Positions 32,802-42,921 of a stretch of 64,000 nt of DNA are shown piece after piece. A program made the translations under genes and the position numbers. Numbering within the stretch: position 1 is the first letter of the stretch; each line of letters begins with the position of its first letter. This stretch comes from Lactarius indigo (lineage: Eukaryota > Basidiomycota > Agaricomycetes > Russulales > Russulaceae), in assembly GCA_025766275.1 (NCBI GenBank), contig JAFKAC010000008.1:1178001-1242000 (forward strand). The letters are read 5' to 3'. Under the pieces are notes generated by a model that searched no databases, had not been told where the DNA came from, and saw only the letters and a program-made list of their open reading frames with translations.

Positions 32802-34135
32802 TTAAGAATATGAACCACTCTTTTGTACGTTCCTTGTCCGCACAAATACTAATAGAGATTCATAAACTGCCCATCCGATCGCCGAAGACAGTATTTTCCG
32901 AGAGAGGCGGAGGGAAGCGCCATCGAAGAAGCCATATATACTCCGTTCCTTTCGATACAAAAAAGATCAGACTGCTTGAAGTCGATTCGAAGAGGGGTAC
33001 TAACATTCCAGACAGCCAAGACAGTTCGGGCGAGGCCATGATATTTTTGTTCAGTTCGAACTTGCATTCTGGTCTATTTAGAGTCTGTTAGTGCCAAAAA
33101 AAAAAAAGGGAAGGAGGGCGGGCAAACCTTGATGACGTCGAAAGGATGGGTCGCAAGAGTCGCGACAGTGCCAGCGGCAGCGGCAGAGCAGCTATGGAGC
33201 ATCGCAGAAGTCAGAGGGGACGAAGGTGGCAACATTGACGCGGCTTCATGCTTGATGCCCTCGTAAAAGACCAGGAAAAGACCTGCGTAGGGCGCGTCGC
33301 GCAACGACGAAGCAAGGAACCCGCGAAACAGTTCCGAAGGTCCCGCGCGAGTGATTGACCGCGCAGAGGAAATCAGGGAGCTATATGCGTGTAGATTACT
33401 CTGCAAAAGAAAATTGACGGGCGTCAAAAGCGCACACTTGAACTACGGGAAAAGGATGTGCTGACTTCATACCGCGCCTTGAGTACCGAGAATGGATTCA
33501 AAACGAAGCCGACGGCGACACGGGTGGTGGCACCAGCCAAGAGATTTCCCGAGTTTGTAAGAACGGGAAGAACGGACGAATGTCTTTGGGGATCGCGTTT
33601 GCGGACGGCAGCGAAGAAGGGAGAGACGGCCATGAAGCCACGGGCTTGATTCAGTCCGGTCATGTAGAGCGCGATCCCGGGAACGTTGCTGTAGGCGTTT
33701 ACTTCATTCGAACAATTTTTTTTAAAAAAATAATACAGTCAAGAGACGTACCGAATCAATGTCGCCGACGTGCCACGCCAGAGACCAAGTACACCGGTGG
33801 AAGAGGAAGAGATGATTGCTCGCGCTGTGGAGCGGATAGCACCGCGTTGCCTAGAAGAGGATTAGAGCGGTGAGAGGAAAAGGAAATGTAGAGCCCACTT
33901 TGGACCAGGTGCAGCATCGCCTTGCTGAAGACGCGTTTTTATGAGGTCGACTGTAGACCGATGATGAGAAGATGTATGTCGCGTGAACGGACGGAGAGCA
34001 AATTACAAGGTTGTAAGAAGAGTGACGACGCTAGCCCGGAAAGCGCGCCTGTTTGGAATGACTCGTTTGCATAGTGAGGGAGAGAAGCAGGTCATGGTCG
34101 GTACCTGAGAATAGGTGTTGGCCGACATCGCTCAT
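32802..34135 (-). CDS. HEM25: Mitochondrial glycine carrier (SLC25A38/HEM25)
   Basis: Eight exons: 34135-34105, 34048-34007, 33950-33899, 33850-33752, 33688-33466, 33400-33128, 33073-33005 and 32948-32802; 311 residues, the usual length. Three carrier repeats are seen with signatures QPFDLIKTRLQQG, NPFSVLKARYE and THPFDVIKTRMQV (Px[DE/S]xxK). After the first repeat comes WRGTSATLIRNVPGIALYMT, typical of SLC25A38, and near the C-terminus RLSRKIL. It sits in the mitochondrial inner membrane and brings glycine to 5-aminolevulinate synthase for heme synthesis. The first two exons are very short. The last exon extends past a tempting alternate frame; the spliced frame ends VQKSGSYS. Confidence 0.93.
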
Positions 34136-34327
34136 TTGCGTGTACGTCAATTGAATACTTCAAGCTGGGCTCGGGCCAGTCGCGTTGGCAGTCAACACGT
34201 GACTTATTACGCACAACTTCCATGTCCACGGCTTGAGGTTACGGTCGACGTGGCACCCGGCACCATGCTTCGGTTCAATTTCGTGTCTCGGCCCAACTCA
34301 TAGGGCTTCATCGTTTCTCTTGCACTA
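34136..34327. promoter_or_regulatory. Shared divergent promoter of HEM25 and the nucleotide-sugar transporter
   Basis: Only 192 bp separate the two start codons, so both promoters must lie here or overlap the 5' ends. A CACGTG-like word (caacacgtgac) lies near 34196. No TATA box is evident. Confidence 0.5.
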
Positions 34328-35525
34328 ATGGCTGATTGGTTTGTTGCTTTGGGCCTCGTCTTCGGTGGGTGCTGTAGGTATGTCGTGCTTTCCAACTCAC
34401 ATCGTTGTGGGCTGACTCGGCACGAGCAATGCCCTCACTTTAGAACGCGTTACCTCCGAATACCCAAGGTCGGGAAGCCTTATCACTTTCTCCCAATTCC
34501 TCGTAATCTCCCTGCATGGACTTCCCAAATTCGTCACATTCACCCGCGGGCCACTCAACATTCCCGTGCCTCGTCTGCTTCCTCGCAGAATACCCCTCAC
34601 ACCATACCTTATACAAGTCGGACTCTTTTACACTATATCTTTGCTCAACAATCTCGCATTTGGTTATAGCATTCCCATGCCCGTGCATATCATCTTTCGA
34701 AGCGGGGGGCTAGTTATCAGTATGCTCATGGGATGGTTAATATCGGGGAAATCGTGAGTTTTCGCTTCTCAACTTCTGAAGTCATCTTGTAACACCGAAC
34801 CAGATATACCATCTCCCAAGTACTCTCGGTACTTGTCGTCACCGCTGGCGTCATTTTGACTACGCTTTCGTCTCATCAAAGCCACCAAACGGCGGATATC
34901 ACCTCTTTTGATACACATCCACACCGTTATCTACAGGGAATAGCCATCCTGACTTTGGCCCTCGTTCTTTCTGGCTTCCTCGGGGTGGTCCAAGACAAGA
35001 CGTACGCCTCGTACGCAAAAAGTACCTCACCAGATGCTGGAGTCAGACGAACTGATTCGTCTACCGAGACGAAGGCGCTCGTACTTCCGGACGTCTGGGA
35101 AGAATCTATGTTCTACCTCCATTTCCTGTCCTTGCCTGTTTTCTTTTCTGTCCGCAAAGACCTCACTATGCAGGTCAAGGAGTTTTTTGCAAGTGCAACC
35201 ATGTTCCATGTCCCTCTAGTTGCTGCGCGGATGACCGTACCAGCTGTGCTGCCAGCACTGCTGGCCAATACTTTAACACAGCTCCTTTGTGTGGCAGGTG
35301 TCAACCGCCTCACCACGCGGGTCCCCGCACTAACCGTTACACTCGTTCTGGTGGTGCGCAAGGCCGTCTCCCTCGTGCTTAGTGTGCTATTGTTCGACGG
35401 TGCCAATGTCACGTGGAGCATGCTGTGGAGCGGGGCAGTTTCTCGTGTTCACGGGCACCATGGCATATACGGTCAGTGGTAGGGCGCCCATCAATCATGA
35501 AGGGAGAAGAGAAAAGAAGGAATAA
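34328..35525 (+). CDS. Nucleotide-sugar transporter, SLC35B4/YEA4-like, with a 3' frameshift
   Basis: Exons 34328-34377, 34427-34753 and 34804 onward. The protein has about ten hydrophobic segments and the UAA-transporter motifs YTISLLNNLAFGYSIPMPVH, IIFRSGGLVISMLMGW and SGFLGVVQDKTYASY. This family carries UDP-GlcNAc/UDP-xylose into the ER or Golgi (YEA4 in yeast, linked to chitin synthesis). As read, the frame ends at 35482 with a non-conserved tail (VSRVHGHHGIYGQW). In the next frame the family's last helix, FLVFTGTMAYTVSG, is present and runs to a TAA at 35523-35525. One extra G in the run GGGG at 35432-35435 explains both. Real disruption or base-call error cannot be told apart here. Confidence 0.85.
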
Positions 35526-36628
35526 ACAATATTTATGTGATGCCTACATGCATGTACACCTACTGACCAGTACTGACCCTTTACCGAACCCTGTCTTGTC
35601 ATAGTGCGATCTATAGACTGCATCATATTTTGTCTAGTACAAACCAGAACTGTAAATAGTATTTACACCTACTGCCTTGTTTTTGAGCTTATCCCAAGAC
35701 GCTGCGGTCGCGATTTCGGTTCGCGCAATTCAACCCATGGTTAGCAGGAATCAGTTGTCATATTCGGAAAGCCTTGCGTTGCCCAAGGTCGTCCAAGCCC
35801 TGTGCGGTTGTACTATACACACCGGGGGCTCGGCACTGGCCCATCGGCACAAGCCGTAATGCATAATGCATAATGACTAAGCGGAATGGCGTTGTGGCTT
35901 TTGACCCGGAGTCACGTACAACCTGCCGAGCCGTGCACCAAGTTCTCAATCTACTTCTTGATTGACTATATAGATGAAATGGGACTCGACAAGCGTATTT
36001 CAGCACCCTTGTTTGCGCCACCGCCAGGCGGCCACCCAATGCTGTACATAGCCGTGGACACAACGAAGTTGGTGAAGAACTGAAGCAGCCGGACAACATG
36101 CGGGCGATGCGGCGATCACAGTATCAGGAACGAGATACCTGTATCCCTGATCAACTCCTTGCTCGTGGAATTGGGGTTCAGGCTCGTCGATGAGGAAGAA
36201 GGAGCTTCCCAGGCTTCTTACGGTATTGGCCTTTAGCTTCTGCTCCACAGCCGTCTCTTGTCTCCAAAGCTTCATTCCTCCCAGAGGTAGTCGAGAAACA
36301 GGCAATCCAACTTTTGGGTCTCATTCCTCTCTCTTACTGAAGCAACCAGCCCCACTCAAAGATGCCTCAATCTTCGGCGAGTTCTGGCCCTTGGTCGAAA
36401 TACACCCTTCCGTGAGAGAGATTTACAAAACAAGTATCTGGTTAAGTTTGCGGTCGTTCAACATTCCACAACCCGTGACCCCCGATTTGACGATATGGTC
36501 TGTAAATGTGTCTACGCTATCCGATATCTGTCTTTGCACTGGTAATGTGACCGTCTGACCTTTGCACCTTCGGAGTCGGTTCAACCCTGGTCCGACCAGA
36601 CTAACGTTGTCTCCTGTTTCCATCCACT
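35526..36628. other. Intergenic region upstream of the M20 cluster
   Basis: About 1.1 kb without a recognisable gene. The last ~70 bp before the ATG resemble the upstream flanks of copies 2 and 3 (gtctcctgtttccatccac versus cttcatccacg), so the duplicated unit includes the promoter-proximal region. Confidence 0.4.
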
Positions 36629-38984
36629 ATGGTTGACTGTGCCGAAAAAGGTTTTTTGCCGGTTACTGCATCTGTCTCAGAAAGGCGTCCTCAGAGGCAG
36701 AAATGGAGGATGCTTGGGGTTATCTCCCTACTCATCGTCCCGGTAGTACTAACTTTGTCTTACCCACCTTGGACCGTCCTTACTCGGAAAAGGGTTTGGA
36801 CGCCCTCACGACGCAAAAATCTGTCCTCAAGCTGATGTCCTCTACCCGGATCGCAATGCACTTCTCTGGGATAGTCTTGGAAAATATTTCAGTCAGGACG
36901 CATTCACTTCGAGAGCAGTGGAATGGCTCGGAGGTGCAGTGCGTGTTCCGTGAGTAACCGCGCTCCTTTCGGCATCTCGTTACTGAGTCCCCCTATGTCG
37001 GAAAAAGAACGGAATCCTACGACAACATGGACCCCATCGGCGTGGACAAGCGATGGGAGGCTTTCAGACCGTTCCACGATTATATCTTTCGATCATTTCC
37101 CCTCATGTATGTGGCAACATATCTTCGAAATTGACAGGGGAGTGGATATCATGATCATGCACGTCTCACCAGCCACGAGACTCTAACACTTACCAAAGTC
37201 AACACATATGGACTACTCTATGAGTGGAAGGGGTCAGTCCATGGTCTCAAGCCTCTCCTCTTAGCCGCTCATCAAGGTTTGGCCACGGACCTACGAAAGT
37301 CTCAAATCTCTGAGTTTAACACGTTTTGATAGACGTTGTTCCTGTCGATCCCAAGACCGTTAACCAGTGGAAATACCCACCGTATTCTGGGCATTATGAT
37401 GGTATGCATTAGTCACGCCTTGGTGTGCTAGCGAACTCAAGATGGTTTTCCATAGGCGAGGTCATCTGGGGACGAGGAAGCTCTGATGACAAGAGCGGGT
37501 TGATTGGAATACTGTATGTGTTATTCTGTCCTCTCCTGCCGTGAAAATGAGGTTAATGCCAAGCAGCTCATCTGTCGAGACTTTACTCGAGAAGAATTTC
37601 GAGCCCACCCGTACCATTGTTCTTGCACTCGGGTTTGACGAAGAGGTTGGCGGCATGCAGGTCAACAACGCTCCCTTTCTTATTCCATGACTATGGCGCG
37701 TGGTCTTGACTCTGTTCTGATAGGGTGCTCAAAGTCTGTCCCAAACATTACTGAAAAAGTATGGCGAGGACTCTTTCGCACTCCTCGTGGACGAGGGCAG
37801 TAAGCACCAGGAAGGTGGTCATCGACAACTCACACTTATCTCGTTCGTAGGTGGGTTTTCCGAAATAGGGGGCACTGTCATTGCCGTTCCCGGCATCGCC
37901 GAGAAGGGATATATCGACGCTATGGTGACGGTCTCTACTGCTGGCGGCCATTCTAGCATTCCGCCCCCTCATACTGTCGGGACCTCTTCTTTTCACTGCG
38001 CGATCTAATCTTTTCTCACAGAGTATTGGCGTTCTCTCGCGCCTCCTTCGTCGAGTTCGAAGCCAATCCGTTCAAACCTCAGCTTGACCGCGGCACTCCC
38101 ATTTACAGCAACGTGCAGTGTGTGGGACAGCACGTCAAGGAATTCCCTGCACACCTGAGAGCACTTATCAAGACATCTATTAATTCTGACTGGGCATTAC
38201 GCAAAGCTGGAGGCGGAATTGGTCAAAGACGAGACGTACAGATCGTTGATTGGTACTACACAAGCGATCGACCTCATTCAGGGTGGGGTAAAGTCGAACG
38301 CGCTGCCCGAGGAAGCTTGGGCAATCGTCAATCACCGGATTGCTACACAGAGGTTCGATCGTGAAAACCTTCCTTTAATCGCTCTATTCATGTCGGGTTT
38401 GCAGCTCCATTACTGCGGTCCAACAGCACGACACTAATATCCTGAAGCACTTGGCAAATGATTTCAATCTCAGCTTTACTGCCTTCGGCTTGGATGTCAC
38501 CCCCAAGGGTACCCACACTGCAGGCAGACTTACCTTGGAGGAGGCCTGGGAAAGTGGTTTGAAGCCAGCTCCGGTGACACCCACGGATGAAGACTCAGCT
38601 CCGTGGCGATTGTTGAGTGGGACGATCAAGGCCGCTTACAATGCTCACCGGGGTCTTGAAGGTGCTGACAATATATTCGTGAGCCCTGGAATTACGAGTG
38701 GCAACACGGGTGGGTGTATTCACTGTCCAGCTTTCAACGGAAGGTTGATGTGCGACCGCAGACACGAGGTACTACTGGAAGCTCACTCCACACATCGTAC
38801 GCTATAATCACAAAAGCAAAACGGACGGTATTGCTATGCACACAGTAAACGAACGTATGTTTTATTTTCTGTTTGGCGTCGCAGTCATTCACATCTGAGC
38901 AGGCATCCGTGCCGAAAGCTTGTGGAGATGATCAGGTTCTTCACTACGTTGATTCTCAACGTGGATGAAGCAACGACGTTGTAA
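36629..38984 (+). pseudogene. M20 carboxypeptidase S-like gene, copy 1 (degenerate)
   Basis: It is homologous along its length to the intact copy 3 and has the same intron positions, but single-base indels break the frame at least four times: near 36753 (one extra base before the ACCTTGGACCG segment), near 38048 (CTCCTTCGTCGAG), near 38203 (CGCAAAGCTGG) and near 38912 (one base lost before TGTGGAG). Fragments still readable include LLLAAHQ, GRGSSDDKSGLIG, FDEEVGG and VSTAGGHSSIPPPHT. The intron after the EE region keeps a GT donor, unlike copies 2 and 3. The most decayed member and probably the oldest to lose function. Confidence 0.85.
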
Positions 38985-39790
38985 ACAGTGAGCGATGCTC
39001 GTGGTAGATTTCACTCCGCAAGAGGCTGACGCGGCTTACCTCACAACTAAGGATGTGTCTAGTCCTGAGACTGACGTCAACCAATATTGATTGTAAGTTT
39101 TGACTTGTCTCATATTTTTTGTATCTCGTCATCTATTTCGTGTCATCGCATTTCGATTGTGTTTCCGCGCGTGCATCCCCTCGCGCGCTGTCCTACTACG
39201 CTTGTCTGAAGGACGAGCATTGCCAGTGGGTTTTCTTCTTCCCGATTTGAGCGCGCCGTCTTTCGAGCACTGTAAATGCGCTTGTAAATGCGTTACTTTG
39301 TGTTCCCATTGCCTCCATTGGTAATTGTCGTATTGAGTACTTGCTCAGGTGTAATAATTTACAAGGGCCCAAAGCCTCTGTTTTTTTTGTTTTATTTGCG
39401 TCCTTGTACTAGGGTAAAAATTCAATGACGAGCCCGGAGTCGGAATATTATCATGGTCTGCGCTCCTAGATCACGTGTGCCCTTGAATCCCACTCGTTCT
39501 GGCCTGTGAAATTTACACGGGTCCCAGTTACACTAGCTTACATCTATCATAGTCCTGACCCTTTTACTCAACTATCTGCCTTGTCATATTAGGCAAGGTA
39601 TGGTCTAAGATTGCATATATCTCGATACGTGTACCGATGAAGAGTTTATGGAAGGACGCTCGCGAGGAATTATGTACCAAATTAAATCGGACTGCGAACG
39701 TGATGTGGTTCGTGTCTCACGATGTCGAATAACCGATAACCGGTGCCCGCGCAGTTCGACCGGACGAAACGTCTCCTGTCTTCATCCACG
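38985..39790. other. Spacer between M20 copies 1 and 2
   Basis: No gene is seen. The 3' flank (about 39080-39175: caatattgatt..., cttgtctcat, gcatttcgatt) is homologous to the 3' flank of copy 2 (about 42240-42345), so the duplication unit extends beyond the stop codon. Confidence 0.5.
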
Positions 39791-42143
39791 ATGGCTAACT
39801 GGGCTGAAAAAGATATCCTTCCAGCCACCGTTTCGGTCCCAGGAAGGCATCCCCAGAGGCCCAAATGGAGGGTATATGGGCTTATCACCCTGTTCGCCGT
39901 CCCGATAGTACTGCGTTGTGCTCCTCACCTTGGACCGTTCTTACCCGGAAGAGGATTCGCACGCCTCAAAGACGCAAAGATCTGTCCTCAGGCTGATGCC
40001 CTCTACCCAGATCGCAACGCACCGCTCTGGGAGAGGCTTGGGAATGATTTCAGTCAGGATGCGTTCACTTTGAGGGCGGCGGAATGGCTCGGAGGCGCAG
40101 TGCGTGTTCCGTGAGTAGCTGTCCTCCTTTCGACGTCTTGTTATTGAGTTTCCCAGTACGGAATCCTACGACAAGATGGGCCCAGTCGGTGTGGATGAAG
40201 CGATGGGAAGCTTTCGGGCCGTTTCACGACTACCTCCTTCGGTCATTTCCCCTTACGTGTGTGATAACCTATTTTCGAAAGTGAGGACGAATTATCATCA
40301 TGACCTTGCACATCACACCAGCCACGAGACTTTAACACTCACCAAAGTCAACACGTATGGATTGCTCTATGAGTGGAAGGGATCGGACGACAGTCTCAAA
40401 CCTCTCCTTTTAGCCGCCCATCAAGGTTGGTCTCGCCGCGGACCTACGACAACCCCTGCGCTTAACACTTTTTGATAGATGTTGTTCCTGTCGAGCCTAA
40501 GACTGTCGACCAGTGGAAATATCCCCCCTATTCGGGCCATTACGACGGTATACATTAGTCGCGTCTCCAGGTGCTAGAGAACTCAGGATGGTTTTCCGTA
40601 GGCGAGTCCATTTGGGGAAGAGGAAGTACCGACGACAAGAGCGGACTGATTGGTATATTGTGCGTGGTATTTTGTCCCTCCCTTTTCGCGGAAATGAGCT
40701 TAATTCCAAGCAGCTCATCTGTCGAGACTTTACTCGAGAAAAATTTCAAGCCCACCCGTACCATTATTCTCGCATTCGGCTTCGATGAAGAGGCTAGCGG
40801 CTTGCAGGCTAGTAATACACTCCTTTACTAGTTCCGCGACTTGGCGTACGGTCGTAACACTGTTCTGACAGGGCGCTCAAAGTCTGTCTCAAGCATTACT
40901 GAAAACGTATGGCGAAGACTCTTTCGCGCTCCTCGTGGACGAAGGCAGTAAGTACTGGGAAATGGTTGTCGATGGCTCTTATCAATCTTGTTCGTAGTTG
41001 GGTTTTCCGATGTAGGGGGCTCTGTCATTGCCGTCCCCGGCATTGCTGAGAAGGGATACTTCGATGCCATGGTGACGGTCTCTACTGCCGGTGGTCATTC
41101 CAGCATTCCGCCCCCTCATACTGTCGGGACCTTTTTGTTTTTTTGTTGTCGCACGTGACTTAATCGTCCTTCACAGAGTATTGGCATTCTCTCCCGTCTT
41201 CTCGTCGAGTTCGAAGCCAATCCGATCAAACCTCAGCTCGAACGTGACACTCCCATTTATAGGACTGTTCAATGTGTAGGACAGCATGCCAAGGAGTTCC
41301 CGGCACACTTGCGCGCACTTATCAAGACATCTGCTCATTCTGACAGGGCATTGCGCAAACTGGAAGCGGAACTGATCAAAGACGAGACGTACAGATCGTT
41401 GATTGGCACTACACAGGCGATTGACCTTATTCAAGGTGGGGTGAAGACGAACGCGCTGCCCGAGGAAGCTTGGGCGGTCGTCAATCACCGGATTGCTACA
41501 CAGAGGTTCGATCACGAGATTGTCTCATAGAATCACACTATTCATGTCGGGTGTTCAGCTCTATTACCGTGGTCCAACAGCGCGATGCTGACGTCCTGAA
41601 GCAATTGGCAAAGGAGTTCAATCTCACGTTCACTGCCTTCGGCGAGGACATTACTCCCAAGGGTACCCCCACTGCAGGAAAGCTCACTTTGACGGATGCC
41701 TGGGGAACTGGCTTGGAGCCTGCTCCGGTGACACCCACGGAAGACTCAGCTCCGTGGCAATTGTTGAGCGGGACGATCAAGGCCACTTTCAATGCTCACC
41801 GGGGTCTTGAAGGTGCGGACAATATATTCGTGAGCCCTGGAATTATGAGTGGAAACACGGGTGGGTGTATTCTTTGGTCAACCACCCGTTGAATGTTGAC
41901 CCGCGGCCGCAGACACGAGGTACTACTGGAAGCTCACTCCACACATCGTACGCTATAGTCACCAAGGCGGAGTGGACACTAGTACCATACACTCCGTGAA
42001 CGAACGTATGTTTTGTCTATCAATTTCCGATCAGGGTCTCAGTAACTTATGTATGGGCAGATATCGGTGCCAACGACTTTGTGGAGATGATCAGGTTCTT
42101 CACTACGCTGATTCTCAACGTGGATGAAACAACGACGTTGTAA
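39791..42143 (+). pseudogene. M20 carboxypeptidase S-like gene, copy 2 (single frameshift)
   Basis: It starts MANWAEKDILPATV, followed by one N-terminal hydrophobic segment (GLITLFAVPIVL), as in the vacuolar carboxypeptidase S type. All exons found in copy 3 are present, and all are in frame but one. Copy 2 has gtggatgaagcgatgg where copy 3 has gtggacgagcgatgg, one extra base near 40197. Read without splicing the next intron, the shifted frame runs on and re-enters the correct frame at LTLTKVNTYGLLYEW, so an intron-retaining transcript would be open but would replace about 30 conserved residues. Metal and catalytic motifs downstream are kept: HQD, GRGSTDDKSG, FDEEASG, HSSIPPPHT and HSVNE. The intron at 40808-40871 has a GC donor. 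Call it a recent pseudogene or a gene with one error. Confidence 0.75.
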
Positions 42144-42921
42144 ACAGTGAGCGGTGCTCATGCTGGATTTTTCTCCGCAAGATGCGAACACGGTCACCTC
42201 ACAGTGCACTAACAACGCATCCAATCTAGTCCCGGGACTGATATTAGGCAATATTGATTATGAGACTTGTCTCATTTGTCTCATTTTTATTGTATCTCGT
42301 TCTACGTTTTGTGTCTGCATTTCGATTTTGTTTCCGCCTACGCGTATAGGGGCCTGTCTGGGGCACGATGCATGATTTCTCGCACAAGACATGGGCCAGA
42401 CCAAAAAAAAAATGATCAATTGAGAATGAGAATTACTGTAAGGAGAACCTTACAGCCAAACAGATAAAGAACTCAACTCACGACAGCCGTCATTCATCAT
42501 AAATTTCAGGTGACTGGACGTACAATTTTGTGTGCAGGATACAGTACAAGATATTGTGTTGATGTATCGATATGGTATCAATGTGGGATTTCAACGGGGT
42601 CCGTTGATGTACCCATACTAACTCAATACGGGCTCCTGATGTTCAAGCTTGTCCGACATAGACCTGGCATGACACCATCTGGTTGTTCTCACAAGCCACA
42701 AGCTTGCCAAAGACTCGGGGCTTGTCAGTGCTTCCACGTTGGGACCATGTGGGCCGAATATGGCAATTCATTGGTTGGAGCCACATGGTGCCCATGGACC
42801 GGCCGTTATGGTGTAGCGGACTGCGAACGTGACAATGTGCTCCGTATCTCACGATGTCGAATAACCAATAACTGGTGCCCACGCAAAGAGGCCGGACGAA
42901 CGTCTCTTGTTTTCATCCACG
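42144..42921. other. Spacer between M20 copies 2 and 3
   Basis: Copy-2 3' flank repeated from copy 1 (42240-42345), then unique sequence. The 42830-42921 part (cgatgtcgaataacc...ggccggacgaacgtctc) matches the promoter-proximal flank of copy 2 (39720-39790). No gene is seen. Confidence 0.45.

Noticed and set aside
36575..36600. tRNA B-box-like word ggttcaaccctggtcc
   Set aside because: No A box at the right distance upstream and no pairing acceptor stem; it is a chance match.
42410..42830. Possible gene in the spacer between M20 copies 2 and 3 (139-codon ORF on plus)
   Set aside because: The ORF runs into the duplicated promoter flank of copy 3 and has no motif; local inverted words (catgtgg...ccacatg) seem incidental.
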